Assembly (NCBI GenBank): GCA_018435125.1
Contig: JAHDNZ010000007.1
Coordinates: 1-63,426, forward strand
Direction: 5' to 3'
Origin: Bacillota bacterium
Lineage (GTDB): Bacteria; Bacillota; DTU065
Length of the DNA stretch: 63,426 nt
Below are positions 25,096 to 34,635 of the stretch, in pieces. Position numbers and translations under genes: made by a program. Within the stretch, counting starts at the first letter, position 1; every line of letters begins with the position of its first letter. The notes under the pieces were generated by a model. That model was not told the origin of the DNA and did not search any database. It worked only from the letters and a program-made list of their open reading frames with translations.

Positions 25096-25130
25096 AGGGA
25101 TTGTCAGTAAGCGCTTTAGCGCTAGGGGAC

Positions 25131-25219
25131 GCCGAAGTGGCGGAACTGGCAGACGCAGCAGACTCAAAATCTGCCGTGGCTTAAACCACGTGCCGGTTCG
25201 ATTCCGGCCTTCGGCACCA
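25131..25219 (+). tRNA. tRNA-Leu (CAA)
   Basis: Class II tRNA of 89 nt with GCCGAAG/CTTCGGC acceptor stem, a long variable arm (GTGGCTTAAACCAC), GTTCGATTC T-loop and encoded CCA. The anticodon loop CTCAAAA gives CAA, reading UUG. Confidence 0.96.
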
Positions 25220-25223
25220 AAAT

Positions 25224-25300
25224 GCGGATGTAGTTCAATTGGCTAGAACGCTGCCTTGCCAAGGCAGAGGTTGTGGGTTCGAGCCCCATCATCCGCTCCA
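25224..25300 (+). tRNA. tRNA-Gly (GCC)
   Basis: 77 nt, GCGGATG/CATCCGC acceptor stem, anticodon loop TTGCCAA between CTGCC and GGCAG, T-arm GTTCGAG, encoded CCA. Confidence 0.96.
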
Positions 25301-25320
25301 TAGTCTATATTTTAGAGCGC

Positions 25321-25394
<74 letters not shown>

Positions 25395-25398
25395 TAAT

Positions 25399-25474
25399 GC
25401 CGACGTAGCTCAGCAGGTAGAGCAACGCATTCGTAATGCGTGGGCCACCGGTTCAATTCCGGTCGTCGGCTCCA
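25399..25474 (+). tRNA. tRNA-Thr (CGT)
   Basis: 76 nt, GCCGACG/CGTCGGC acceptor stem, anticodon loop TTCGTAA between ACGCA and TGCGT, encoded CCA. Reads ACG. Confidence 0.96.
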
Positions 25475-25491
25475 GAAGTTGTTTTATTAAC

Positions 25492-25576
25492 GCGGTGATG
25501 GCGGAACTGGCAGACGCGTACGTTTGAGGGGCGTATGGTTTACACCGTGAGGGTTCAATTCCCTCTCACCGCACCA
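25492..25576 (+). tRNA. tRNA-Leu (GAG)
   Basis: Class II tRNA of 85 nt with GCGGTGA/TCACCGC acceptor stem, anticodon loop TTGAGGG, a variable arm and encoded CCA. Reads CUC/CUU. Confidence 0.95.
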
Positions 25577-25583
25577 GTTAAAT

Positions 25584-25659
25584 GCCCGCATAGCTCAGTA
25601 GGTAGAGCGCATCCATGGTAAGGATGAGGTCATCAGTTCAATTCTGATTGCGGGCTCCA
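25584..25659 (+). tRNA. tRNA-Thr (GGT)
   Basis: 76 nt, GCCCGCA/TGCGGGC acceptor stem, anticodon loop ATGGTAA between CATCC and GGATG, encoded CCA. Reads ACC/ACU. Confidence 0.95.
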
Positions 25660-25670
25660 TTAATTTATTT

Positions 25671-25747
25671 GCGCTCGTAGCTCAGCTGGATAGAGTGCTT
25701 GACTACGAATCAAGAGGCCGCAGGTTCGAGTCCTGCCGGGCGCACCA
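25671..25747 (+). tRNA. tRNA-Arg (ACG)
   Basis: 77 nt, GCGCTCG acceptor 5' strand pairing with CGGGCGC (one G-U), anticodon loop CTACGAA between CTTGA and TCAAG, encoded CCA. A34 is normally edited to inosine by TadA to read CGU/CGC/CGA. Confidence 0.95.
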
Positions 25748-25761
25748 CTTAGAACATTGAT

Positions 25762-25790
25762 AAGACTGCTTTTAGCGGTCTTTTTTGTTT
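25762..25790 (+). terminator. Terminator of the tRNA cluster
   Basis: AAGAC-T-GC pairs with GCGGTCTT around a TTTTA loop and is followed by a T-run, 15 nt after the last tRNA. Confidence 0.88.
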
Positions 25791-25799
25791 TTTAAAACT

Positions 25800-26454
25800 A
25801 GCTCTAAAGTTGTTGAAAATCGCTTGAAAAACTTTAAAAACTATACGCATAGCACACAAAAAAATAATGGTTTAAATTTTTTCTACTGCTTTTCTCAATT
25901 CTTCTCTTTGGAGTTATAACCGCTTTCCCAAAGTGGTGTAATATAGCTTAGCAGTAATAACCCACCCCTTATTCTCTGAAAACCAAGCTGATTAATTCTC
26001 TGTTATTAAAGATAGCGTATTCTTAGGCATGGGTTTTATCCATTACAACAGCTTTCTTAGGTTGTAGTTCGGTTCGTAAATATATTTGTCTTTTACCACT
26101 AACTCATTTCACACTGAGAATCTTTCTGATACATATCTGGATCTGGTTGAAATCTTTAACTGTTTTCTTTAAAAACTAAAAGACAAAGGAATTATAATGT
26201 TTTGGTACGAAGTAATAAGTGGATAAAAAAAGTGTTGGATTATGGTGAACTCACTACAAAGGCTGAAGAAAAGCTGCAATATCATTTCGAAAGAGCACTG
26301 GATATCGAGGTTAAATTAGGAAGCAACCAAAAATGACATGTCAAAGGGAGGTCAACAAATCCGAAAATGCCAGAAATAAGTAATGCGAGCACTGGTTTTT
26401 AAGAACATCTTCTCGAAAAGACTGAACCAAATATATTAGTTAGGAGTGATGAAA
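25800..26454. other. Long intergenic region with a possible gene remnant
   Basis: About 650 bp without an intact gene. An open frame on the plus strand runs from about 26160 to a stop at 26334-26336 and encodes a charged helical tail (KWIKKVLDYGELTTKAEEKL, then a further 20 residues ending SNQK) but has no start with a ribosome-binding site, so it may be the 3' end of a lost gene. The rest shows no terminator, tRNA or riboswitch that I can support. It also serves as the promoter region of the chemoreceptor gene. Confidence 0.4.
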
Positions 26455-28665
26455 ATGAATATGCCAGAAGATACCTGTGGTAAGAAGAAAAAAACTCTAA
26501 GCAGAAAAATTACCGTTATTGTACTGGCCGTTGTTTTAATGACAATTTTGGGTGTAAGTATTAGTAACATCATTAACACAAATAAAATAGTTCAGGAACT
26601 ATCTTATTCCTCCGCAGAGAGTGCTACCACCGCTCTAATAGCTAAAGTTAAAGAGTTATTGGTAAGCAAAGCGATTCTGATTGATACGCTAGCAGAAAAC
26701 GATACAGTTAAAAGAGTGTCGTTTGACAACCTTCATAATACATTTATTAATTTGTTATTGCATAATCCAGATGTGGATAGTATTTTTATGGCATCCGAAG
26801 AAACTGGCGAAATTTTCATGTATATGAGAGATCAATCAACGATTAAACAGTGGGAAGCTGAAGCAGGATATGATGCTAGAATTCGTGACTGGTATAAACA
26901 GGGTAAAGCAGCTGATTCAGTAATTTTTACAGATCCTTATATTGACGGGGCTACTGGCAAACTTACTGTTTCTGTTATTTCTCCAGTGTTAAACGAATTG
27001 GGAGAAAAAGTTGCCGTTATTGGAGCTGATATTCTCTTAGATCAATTAGCGGTCTTTTTTACTTCAGTACGAATTGGGAAAAACGGCTATGCTTTTTTGT
27101 TAGACCAAAAAGGCATAGTAATCTACCATCCTAATCAAGAAGAGCTAGGTAAAGAATTAACTAAAGCTTCCGGAAAAGTTGGCGAAATTTCCCAGAGAAT
27201 GTTAAGAAACGAAGAAGGAATAGATAATGCTGTTTTCGATGGTGAAAAACAATTAGTTTTTTATAATCCAATTGGAATAGCTAACTGGTCTTTAGCAGTA
27301 GTTATTCCAGAATACGAACTTAAAGAGCCAATTATCAACATTATTTGGTTAACTGTTGTAGTTATAATTATCTCAGTTATAGTCGTTATGATTGTAGTTA
27401 CAGTATTAACCCGAGGTATAGTAAAACCTTTAGTCCAGGTCTGTGAGCAACTAGAGGAAGTTGCAACTGGTGAGGGAGATCTGACTAGGAGGTTATCAGT
27501 AAAATCAAATGACGAAATAGGACGATTGGCTACAGCTTTTAATATGTTCGTAGATAAACTATCAAGTATCATCAGTGATGTTAGAGATTCTGCCAATTCC
27601 GTAAGCGATGGTACCCATCAATTATCTAAAGCTACTGAACAACAAGCTAAAGTGAATGAGCAAATTGCAGTCATTGTAGGTCAAGTTGCCCAAGGTGCTC
27701 AAAAACAGACCTCTGATATTCACAATTCAAAAGCTTCAATTGATCAGCTTTCAAATGCAATAGAACAAATTGCCCTGGGCTCTCAAAAACAAGCAGCTCA
27801 TGTAAGTGATACTGCAGAACTGATAAAAAATATGATCGGTAATTTAGACGAAGCTCGTATCTTTGTTAACAATATCAGCTTACAAGAAAAAGAGAATATC
27901 AAAAAAGCCAATTCAGGCCATGAAATAGTGACTCTGGTTGCCAGTAACATGAATGTTATAAATGAAGGAGTTGAAGAAGCTCTAAATAGTGTTAAGGTCT
28001 TAGGCGAAGGCTCTAAACAGATTGGGGAGATTGTTGAAGTTATTAAAGAAATAGCAGATCAAACTAATCTTTTAGCTCTAAATGCTGCTATTGAAGCTGC
28101 CAGAGCCGGAGAACATGGGAAAGGCTTTGCGGTTGTGGCCGAAGAAGTCCGTATCCTTGCAGAAAGGGTAAGATCATCAACAGCAGAAATAAGTGAAATC
28201 ATAGATAAGCTTTTTTCGGCTATTGGTAGTACGGTTAAAGCTGTGGAGAACAATAAGGAACAAGTTAACCAAGGTAATACACTTGTAGAGGACGCGAAAA
28301 AATCGCTTGCTGAAATAGCTGGTTCTGCTACTGAATCCGGTTTAGCTTTAGAAAAGCTTGCTAATCTCAACGAAAAAATTAACACCAATAGCCAAGCTGT
28401 TGATGAAGCTATGGACAATATTATTGCTATTACTGAGGAAAACAGTGCCGCTTCCGAACAGATGACAGCCAATAGCGATGAAGTTGTCCGATCAATTGAA
28501 TCGATAGCTGCTATAAGCGAAGAGAATGCAGCTAGTGCAGAGGAAGTAGCAGCTTCTTCTGAAGAACAGAGTGCTACTTTAGAAGAAGTTTCAAGCGCAG
28601 CTAATTCTCTTGAAACTATTGCCGATAATCTAAAAAAACTTGTCGGTACTTTTAAGACAAATTAA
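26455..28665 (+). CDS. Methyl-accepting chemotaxis protein with dCache sensor
   Basis: A 736-aa chemoreceptor: membrane helix 1 (about 20-45), a periplasmic/extracellular dCache_1-type ligand domain (about 50-285, with the typical RDWYKQGKA and [21 protein letters not shown] blocks), membrane helix 2 (about 290-315), HAMP (about 316-370) and a cytoplasmic signalling domain. The hairpin tip is intact ([22 protein letters not shown], read in two parts). dCache receptors of this type often bind amino acids; the ligand here is unknown. The ATG at 26455 is preferred, 8 nt after TTAGGAG; two earlier in-frame starts crowd the site. No chemotaxis genes are adjacent. Confidence 0.93.
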   Translation: MNMPEDTCGKKKKTLSRKITVIVLAVVLMTILGVSISNIINTNKIVQELSYSSAESATTALIAKVKELLVSKAILIDTLAENDTVKRVSFDNLHNTFINLLLHNPDVDSIFMASEETGEIFMYMRDQSTIKQWEAEAGYDARIRDWYKQGKAADSVIFTDPYIDGATGKLTVSVISPVLNELGEKVAVIGADILLDQLAVFFTSVRIGKNGYAFLLDQKGIVIYHPNQEELGKELTKASGKVGEISQRMLRNEEGIDNAVFDGEKQLVFYNPIGIANWSLAVVIPEYELKEPIINIIWLTVVVIIISVIVVMIVVTVLTRGIVKPLVQVCEQLEEVATGEGDLTRRLSVKSNDEIGRLATAFNMFVDKLSSIISDVRDSANSVSDGTHQLSKATEQQAKVNEQIAVIVGQVAQGAQKQTSDIHNSKASIDQLSNAIEQIALGSQKQAAHVSDTAELIKNMIGNLDEARIFVNNISLQEKENIKKANSGHEIVTLVASNMNVINEGVEEALNSVKVLGEGSKQIGEIVEVIKEIADQTNLLALNAAIEAARAGEHGKGFAVVAEEVRILAERVRSSTAEISEIIDKLFSAIGSTVKAVENNKEQVNQGNTLVEDAKKSLAEIAGSATESGLALEKLANLNEKINTNSQAVDEAMDNIIAITEENSAASEQMTANSDEVVRSIESIAAISEENAASAEEVAASSEEQSATLEEVSSAANSLETIADNLKKLVGTFKTN

Positions 28666-28760
28666 TTGCAAAGCCTACCTGGCAAGACATCTTTAGAAGA
28701 ACTTCTAATTAATTCATAGCTGGAGAAGTTATCATTTAGCTAATTAACTCTAAACAAAAA

Positions 28761-28803
28761 AAGAAAAACCGACAAAGACAGAAATGTCTTGCCGGTTTTT
28801 CTT
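28761..28803. terminator. Bidirectional terminator after the chemoreceptor gene
   Basis: AAGAAAAACCG-a-CAAAGAC pairs with GTCTTG-c-CGGTTTTTCTT. Its TTGCCGGTTTTTCTT half recurs at 29936-29950, beyond the pseudogene. Confidence 0.88.
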
Positions 28804-28950
28804 ATACCTAAAATTGAGTACTATACTAATACTACGAAGAAAAAGAGAAAAAATGGCCTGAAACTAAGGAGCTAGAATGAGTATGTAGTATAGATGAGAT
28901 AAGACTTCATGGTTAAATAGTTAATAGAAAAGCAGTAGAGTTAGTCTAGC

Positions 28951-29689
28951 TTATTCTATTGGAAGAGCGACAATTCGTCTTTCGCCGTGAGGGTCTTGAT
29001 AGCATGGTGCATAATGTGGATACGTCATAACCAGAGAGTCTATCAACACATCGTAATCCATTGCCAGATTTTCTACCAATACTTTGCTAGTAGCAAACAT
29101 GGTATAGCCATCACCGTTGTCATGTAAGGTATAGTCGATGCCCGATAGCGTATGCCGTCTTCTGGGTCGAGTGACTTTCCACCTATCAGTACCTTTTGCA
29201 CGCGGCGATCACCTTCGATACCTATAAACATCCCTTTTTCATCTCGTTTTACTGGCGAGGGAATGTTGGTGCGAAATTCAAAAGTTAGCCCTGAAACCTG
29301 TAAAAAGCCTCCGTTTTCTACAGGAAACATGCTTACGCTAAACTCGAGTGTATCCAGCAATTGCTGCCATTTAACCTGAATTATGTGTAGTTGATTGCTA
29401 AATGGGAAAACGCTGAGCACGTTGCTGTAAGCAATCTTCCCAGCCATCAGATCGGCTCTAATTCCACCGCCGTTTAGGAAGGCTACATCAATGCCTGTCG
29501 CAGTTCGAATTGCGTCTGCGCAAAGGTCCCAAGATTGGTTTTAGCAACCCTTACGAGCCTTGTTCTTGTTTCAGAGTCATTGGCGACAAGCTTGTCAATC
29601 ACTGTCGCAACAGTTTGTTCTAGCTTTTGTTTAAATTCAGCTTGATAGCTTTTTATATTTTCAGTAACTTTTTTCGTCTTTCTTTTCAT
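28951..29689 (-). pseudogene. 5'-nucleotidase C-terminal domain remnant
   Basis: Reading across three frames gives the C-terminal domain of a secreted 5'-nucleotidase/2',3'-cyclic phosphodiesterase: VTENIKSYQAEFKQKLEQTV and ...TKTNLG-like, then, after a frameshift near 29519, DAIRTATGIDVAFLNGGGIR and ADLMAGKIAYSNVLSVFPF, and, after another near 29140, TLHDNGDGYTMFATSKVLV to a final RRIVALPIE. The NLG..ADAIR and NGGGIR motifs are diagnostic. The N-terminal metallophosphoesterase domain and signal peptide are absent upstream, and the single long ancestral frame is broken at least twice, so this is a fossil. The surrounding DNA shows a duplicated terminator-like element on each side. Confidence 0.82.
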
Positions 29690-29919
29690 AATTCGCTACA
29701 AGCCGCGCGGAAATATTTCCCTTCTTATCAATCCAGCAAAGAATATGAAGAAAAAAATTGATGCAGAAAAGATACCTTTATATACGGAGTTATTCTGCTA
29801 CCTGAGGCTTCGTGCCGGATTTCGCGCCTTATTCTTACTGATTGCCGATTGACGAGAATTGGTAATTTCACTAATTAGATGCAACTTACTTCTAATTTGG
29901 TAAAATGAAAAGCTGAACT

Positions 29920-29950
29920 GGTAAGGAGAAAAACCTTGCCGGTTTTTCTT
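29920..29950 (+). terminator. Terminator-like hairpin, partial copy of the one at 28761
   Basis: GGTAAGG pairs with CCTTGCC (one G-U) and is followed by GGTTTTTCTT. It shares TTGCCGGTTTTTCTTA with the terminator downstream of the chemoreceptor gene, suggesting local duplication. No gene obviously needs it on the plus strand. Confidence 0.55.
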
Positions 29951-30024
29951 AGGTTAAAAAGGATCCTAGGTATTTGAACGGATAACAAGGGTTATAATTT
30001 ATCTCTATAAAGTTAAGCAAAAGG

Positions 30025-30042
30025 TTGTTAAAATCTTGACAA
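30025..30042. promoter_or_regulatory. Rex-like operator 1 (adhE)
   Basis: TTGTTAAAATCTTGACAA is an imperfect palindrome with one mismatch to the clostridial Rex consensus TTGTTAANNNNTTAACAA. It overlaps the -35 hexamer of the adhE promoter, so Rex bound at low NADH should block RNA polymerase. Confidence 0.7.
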
Positions 30043-30064
30043 ACTGTTTTTGATAGGCTAAGAT
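30036..30064 (+). promoter_or_regulatory. SigA promoter of adhE
   Basis: TTGACA, a 17-nt spacer, then TAAGAT. The perfect -35 lies within the first Rex-like site and the second Rex-like site follows just downstream of the -10. Confidence 0.82.
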
Positions 30065-30069
30065 AAAGA

Positions 30070-30087
30070 TAGTTAAAAAATTAACAA
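30070..30087. promoter_or_regulatory. Rex-like operator 2 (adhE)
   Basis: TAGTTAAAAAATTAACAA matches the Rex consensus TTGTTAANNNNTTAACAA with a single mismatch. It covers the expected transcription start of adhE. Two sites 45 bp apart suggest tight redox control. Confidence 0.65.
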
Positions 30088-30120
30088 AGTAAAAATATCT
30101 AATGGTCTGGAGGAATAGTT

Positions 30121-32706
30121 ATGGCTGAAAAACAAATTGATTACCAAACCCATATTGATCAGTTGGTGAATAATGCGAAAAAGGCATCAACTCAGATGCT
30201 AAGTCTGACCCAAGATGATGTAGACCGTATAGTTAAAGCCATGGCGCTAGCCGGAGTTGATCATCATATGGAGTTAGCACGCATGGCGGTAAATGAAACT
30301 GGCATGGGTGTGTATGAAGATAAAGTAACTAAGAACCTCTTTGCTACTGAATATGTATATCATGATATTAAAAGAGAGAAGACCGTTGGAGTAATTGAAA
30401 ATAATGATGAAGAAGGTTATGTGAAGATAGCTGAACCTGTAGGTATTATTGCCGGGGTAACACCTGTGACTAATCCAACCTCTACAACCATGTTTAAGGC
30501 CTTAATTGCACTAAAGACAAGGAATGTAATTATTTTTAGTTTTCATCCAAGGAGTATGAATTGCTCTATTAAAGCAGCTAGTATTATGAAAGAAGCAGCT
30601 ATAAGGGCTGGAGCACCGGAAGGTTGTATTAATTGGATCGAATATCCATCGATAGAAGCAACTAACTATCTAATGCGCCATAAGGACGTAGCTTTAATAT
30701 TGGCAACCGGAGGTTCGGGTATGGTTAGTGCTGCTTATTCCAGTGGTAAGCCGGCTTTAGGTGTTGGTCCAGGCAATGTGCCTGCATATATCGAAAGAAC
30801 AGCCAATCTTTATCAAGCTGTAAATGATCTGATTCTCTCTAAAACATTTGATAATGGCATGATATGTGCCTCCGAACAAGCAGTGATTGTTGATAAAGAA
30901 GTAGCTGATAAAGTCAAGAAACTTTTCTCTGATAATGGTGGTTATTTTTTAAGCTCAGAGGAGATAAAAAAGGTTGAAGAGATTGCAATTGACAAGGAAA
31001 GAAAATCAATGAACCCTCTTGTAGTAGGGCAAGCAGCAAAAAAGATTGCTTCTTTGGCCCAAATTAAAGTACCAGAAGATACCCGCATACTACTAGCTGA
31101 GATAGATGGTGTAGGTCCGGAATATCCTCTTTCCAGAGAAAAACTCAGTCCGATTTTGGCTTTTTATACAGTAGCTGATTATGACCAAGGAATCAGACGT
31201 TGCGAAGATATGACCGAGTTTGGTGGTTTGGGACATTCTGCTGTAATTCACTCTAATGACGAAATGGTTATTCGCGAGTTTGGAACTCGAGTAAGGACAG
31301 GAAGACTTTTAGTAAACTGTCCATCGGCTCAGGGTGCCATTGGTGACATTTATACCAACAATAACCCTTCACTTACCTTGGGCTGCGGTTCTATGGGTAG
31401 AAATTCAACAACAGCCAATGTGAGTGTAGAAAATCTATTAAATGTAAAGAGATTGGATTTACGGAGGGTCAATATGATGTGGTTTAGAGTTCCCCCACGC
31501 ATCTACTTTGAACCAGGTTCATTAGAATATCTATCGAAGATGCACTGGGCTAAGAAAGCAGTTATTGTTACAGATAAGACCATGCTTGATATTGGATATG
31601 TCAAAAAGGTAATTTACCAGCTGGAAAAAATCGGTGTTAGCTATGAGATCTTTAGTGAAGTAGAGCCGGATCCATCTGTAGAAACAGTGCAAAAGGGTGT
31701 ATCCTTAATGCAGCGATTTCAGCCAGATACGATTATTGCTTTAGGCGGGGGCTCACCAATTGATGCTGCCAAGGGTATGTGGCTCTTTTACGAACACCCG
31801 GAGATCGATTTTGAAGCGCTTAGATTAAAATTTATGGATATTCGAAAGAGAACATTTACCTTTCCCGAATTAGGTAATAAAGCACAATTTGTTGCTATTC
31901 CTACAACTAGTGGTACCGGGAGTGAAGTTACGGCTTTTGCAGTTATCACCGATAAAAACAAAGGGATTAAATATCCACTGGCAGATTATCAACTAACACC
32001 AAATATAGCAATTATCGATCCTAATTTAGTCAAGACTGTTCCAGCTAGAGTTACTGCAGATACCGGAATGGATGTTCTAGTACATGCGATTGAAGCTTAT
32101 GTATCAGTAATGGCTTCAGATTATACAGATGCTTTAGCTATTAAAGCTATTCAAATTGTTTTTGAGTATTTAGAAAGAAGCTATCGCTTTGGAGATAAAG
32201 ATTTAAGGGCAAGAGAGAAAATGCATAATGCCAGTTGTTTAGCTGGTATGGCTTTTACCAATGCTTTTTTAGGCCTCAATCACAGTATGGCTCATATCTT
32301 AGGAGCTCGTTTCCATATCCCTCATGGCAGAGCCAATGCACTTTTACTACCCCATGTAATTCGCTATAACGCATCCAAACCATCAAAAAGAGTCGGTTAT
32401 CCTAAATATGAATTTTACCAGGCACCAGAACGCTTTGCCGATATTGCTAAAGCTATTGGCCTTAAGTTTAGTACAAACGAGGAAGCAGTAAATAAACTGA
32501 TTGCAGCAGTTATTGACTTAATGAAGCGTTTGGAGATGCCTATGTCGCTAAAAGAGGCAGGAATTGATAAGAAAGAATTCGAATCCTCTTTAGAGATGGT
32601 TGCCGATACTGCTTTTGCTGATCAATGTACAATCACTAACCCCAGATTACCTTTAGTCGAAGAAATTAAAGAAATATATAGACAGGCTTACAAAGGGGCT
32701 ATTTAG
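30121..32706 (+). CDS. adhE: Bifunctional acetaldehyde/alcohol dehydrogenase
   Basis: The enzyme reduces acetyl-CoA to acetaldehyde and on to ethanol with NADH, regenerating NAD in fermentation. The 861 aa form an N-terminal CoA-acylating aldehyde dehydrogenase (about 1-445; catalytic C249 in DNGMICASEQ) joined to a C-terminal iron-dependent alcohol dehydrogenase (about 455-861; ALGGGSPIDAAKG, DTGMDVLVHAIEAY and NHSMAHILGARFHIPHGRAN with the metal-binding Asp and His residues). AdhE normally assembles into spirosomes. GGAGG precedes the ATG. It is monocistronic, with a consensus promoter flanked by two Rex-like operators and a terminator overlapping the stop codon. Confidence 0.97.
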   Translation: MAEKQIDYQTHIDQLVNNAKKASTQMLSLTQDDVDRIVKAMALAGVDHHMELARMAVNETGMGVYEDKVTKNLFATEYVYHDIKREKTVGVIENNDEEGYVKIAEPVGIIAGVTPVTNPTSTTMFKALIALKTRNVIIFSFHPRSMNCSIKAASIMKEAAIRAGAPEGCINWIEYPSIEATNYLMRHKDVALILATGGSGMVSAAYSSGKPALGVGPGNVPAYIERTANLYQAVNDLILSKTFDNGMICASEQAVIVDKEVADKVKKLFSDNGGYFLSSEEIKKVEEIAIDKERKSMNPLVVGQAAKKIASLAQIKVPEDTRILLAEIDGVGPEYPLSREKLSPILAFYTVADYDQGIRRCEDMTEFGGLGHSAVIHSNDEMVIREFGTRVRTGRLLVNCPSAQGAIGDIYTNNNPSLTLGCGSMGRNSTTANVSVENLLNVKRLDLRRVNMMWFRVPPRIYFEPGSLEYLSKMHWAKKAVIVTDKTMLDIGYVKKVIYQLEKIGVSYEIFSEVEPDPSVETVQKGVSLMQRFQPDTIIALGGGSPIDAAKGMWLFYEHPEIDFEALRLKFMDIRKRTFTFPELGNKAQFVAIPTTSGTGSEVTAFAVITDKNKGIKYPLADYQLTPNIAIIDPNLVKTVPARVTADTGMDVLVHAIEAYVSVMASDYTDALAIKAIQIVFEYLERSYRFGDKDLRAREKMHNASCLAGMAFTNAFLGLNHSMAHILGARFHIPHGRANALLLPHVIRYNASKPSKRVGYPKYEFYQAPERFADIAKAIGLKFSTNEEAVNKLIAAVIDLMKRLEMPMSLKEAGIDKKEFESSLEMVADTAFADQCTITNPRLPLVEEIKEIYRQAYKGAI

Positions 32707-32717
32707 CCCCTTTTTTT
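32692..32717 (+). terminator. adhE terminator
   Basis: AAAGGGGCT / AGCCCCTTT with an ATTT loop and seven Ts; the stem includes the last codons and stop of adhE. Confidence 0.9.
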
Positions 32718-32939
32718 GATCATATTTTGTTTAAAAAGTGTTTTAAATTAAGAAACCCTTGGTTTTTTGATGACTGGCAATTAATTGAACTAGAAAATTC
32801 ATTTGCAAGATCATGAGATCCATATAATTCTATTTTAGAGCAATAAATCATCAAGTAACTTCGAAATGCTCATGAGTATTGTTTTGTAGTAACAAGAAGA
32901 ATGAGACAGCTTTAAAGAGAAACATAACCAGAACACTAG

Positions 32940-33121
32940 GCAACATTTTTTCACGATCTTATTTTAGTAAGCTGAATTATTTCTGATCTAATGTAGTATC
33001 GACCTGTTGACCATTCTTCAGAGTATTCTATTGGATAGGTACTCACTAGACGAAGGTAAGAATTCAAACATGCCAAAGGGGATGGCAATCTCTGTTACCC
33101 AAAACAAAATTGTTTAAAATA
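32940..33121 (-). pseudogene. Inverted fossil copy of the CBM9-like gene
   Basis: On the minus strand, positions 33104-33071 read GGGTAACAGAGATTGCCATC and on to GGCATGTT, matching 33859-33892 of the neighbouring plus-strand gene at 30 of 34 positions. The translation FWVTEIAIPFGMFEFLP matches FWVTEIAIPFDMLGFWP. Further along, the reading frame is broken by stops and shifts. It is a decayed, inverted paralogue fragment; its outer limits are approximate. The remaining parts of 32718-33371 show no other gene. Confidence 0.6.
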
Positions 33122-33371
33122 TTTTTTGAACTAAGAGTTAGTAATAAAAGCAAGTGGATGTTTTTAAGAGTTTCAATTTACTTTCCGTAAAAGAAGGCTC
33201 AAAAAATGACGCTTTGACAGATAATGCCAAAATTATAAATTTTGAAAGCGAATTAGTTGCTATATGTAGCCCAAAATGGTGTCGGGACAAACGCAAAGGA
33301 GGTATTTTCGTTTATAATTAGAAATAATACCTTAGAGATCAATTTAAATAACGAGGGGGTTAAAAGAAAAA

Positions 33372-34049
33372 ATGAAGAGGTTTCCAACTAGCCTTATTTT
33401 TGTTATGCTGATTTTAGTTCTGTCTTGTAGTGCTTTTGCAGAGATGACCCTCAAAGCTCCTTATGTAAAAAAAGCTCCTAAACTTGATGGCAAACTTGAT
33501 GATGAAGCTTGGCAGATCGCAACTCAAAAAGGTGGTAAAGGTGAAATCGCCTTTTTCCTCAATGCTGCACCAATCAAAAAGGATAAGTCTGATGTATTTA
33601 TTTGCTGGGATGATGATTATCTCTATATAGCATTTAAAAACTATCAAAAAGAGAACACTGTTGTAGTTAATGCAACAACTAATGGTTCTGATATTTGGAA
33701 CACAGATGATGACAACGAGATTTTTCTCTCAACTATGTATCCTGGGGCTAGACCATTTCTCCAGGCTATTATAAGCCCAGAAGGTGTAAAGACAAGTTCT
33801 GGCTTTGGTTCAGTAGACGATTGGGAAGTCGAAGCTCTTATTTCGAAAGATTTTTGGGTAACAGAGATTGCTATTCCATTTGACATGTTAGGATTCTGGC
33901 CTGAGGTTAATGACGAGTGGGCAATTAACTTAACACGCCGTTATGCAAATGCCAAAGGTACTGACGAAGAATGGAGAACTTGGAGCAACCTTCCTGTTAC
34001 CACATTCTTAGATCCAAATGTATTCAGTTTATTAGTCTTTGTTAAGTAA
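33372..34049 (+). CDS. Exported CBM9-like carbohydrate-binding protein
   Basis: A 225-aa protein with an export signal (to about residue 24, SAFAE; a Cys at the end of the hydrophobic core could also make it a lipoprotein). The body is a single family-9-like carbohydrate-binding beta-sandwich, shown by the opening APKLDGKLDDEAWQIA, then VFICWDDDYLYIAFKN, DDDNEIFL, WEVEALISKDFWVTEIAIPF and NLTRRYA. This is the standard arrangement of the domain found at the ends of xylanases, here with no catalytic partner. Two neighbouring GG-rich ribosome sites precede the ATG. A decayed inverted copy lies just upstream. A role in sugar capture at the surface is likely but the ligand is unknown. Confidence 0.8.
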   Translation: MKRFPTSLIFVMLILVLSCSAFAEMTLKAPYVKKAPKLDGKLDDEAWQIATQKGGKGEIAFFLNAAPIKKDKSDVFICWDDDYLYIAFKNYQKENTVVVNATTNGSDIWNTDDDNEIFLSTMYPGARPFLQAIISPEGVKTSSGFGSVDDWEVEALISKDFWVTEIAIPFDMLGFWPEVNDEWAINLTRRYANAKGTDEEWRTWSNLPVTTFLDPNVFSLLVFVK

Positions 34050-34061
34050 AACGAAAAAGTT

Positions 34062-34090
34062 AAGCTGGTGGTTTTTGTCACCAGCTTTTC
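34062..34090 (+). terminator. Terminator after the CBM9-like gene
   Basis: AAGCTGGTG / CACCAGCTT with an 8-nt loop, followed by TTCG; a moderate T-run. Confidence 0.75.
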
Positions 34091-34205
34091 GCTTGTCTGA
34101 TATGTCTATGAGAAACTCTGTCAACTAACCAACGAGAAACCAAGCTTATGGTAAGAAGAGCAATAATTAAACCAAGATTTTATTGTTAATATCCAAAGTC
34201 GATTT

Positions 34206-34613
34206 TTAGCTAGCTTTTTTTAATAAATCACGAATTTCTTCTAATAATAATTCTTGTTTAGACGGAGCCGGAGGAGTTGAAGGAGTAGTCTCTTCTTCTT
34301 TTTTCATTGAGTTTATAGCCTTTACAACCATGAAGACTGAAAAAGCTATGATTAAAAAATCTAAAATAGTTTGAAGGAAAACACCATATTTAATAGATAA
34401 ACCAGTGGTCGTCGCTGTTGCGGGAATAACAACTAACTGTAATTGGGTAAGATCAATTTTACCTGTTATTAAACTAAGTAGCGGCATAAAGATATCATTA
34501 ACCAAGGAAGAAACTATTTTGCCAAAAGAACTACCAATAACTACACCTACTGCCATGTCTACCACATTTCCACGCATGGCGAACTTTTTAAATTCAGCTA
34601 ATAACTTGCTCAA
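34206..34613 (-). CDS. mscL: Large-conductance mechanosensitive channel
   Basis: The 135-aa protein opens a large pore on membrane stretch and relieves osmotic downshock. It shows the MscL signature: a short amphipathic N-terminus (LLAEFKKFAMRGNVVDMAVGVVIGSSFGKIVSSLVNDIFMP, read in parts) leading into membrane helix 1, an external loop (about 45-75), helix 2 (LQTILDFLIIAFSVFMVVKAIN), then a Pro-rich linker and the cytoplasmic helix KQELLLEEIRDLLKK. Length is typical. The gene stands alone. AAGGAGGGG precedes the ATG at 34613. Confidence 0.96.
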   Translation of the reverse strand: MSKLLAEFKKFAMRGNVVDMAVGVVIGSSFGKIVSSLVNDIFMPLLSLITGKIDLTQLQLVVIPATATTTGLSIKYGVFLQTILDFLIIAFSVFMVVKAINSMKKEEETTPSTPPAPSKQELLLEEIRDLLKKAS

Positions 34614-34635
34614 AAAAACCCCTCCTTCTTTATAG

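Noticed and set aside
26160-26336. Open frame of about 55 codons before the chemoreceptor gene
   Set aside because: No start codon with a ribosome-binding site and no recognisable domain; kept only as a possible remnant in the intergenic note.
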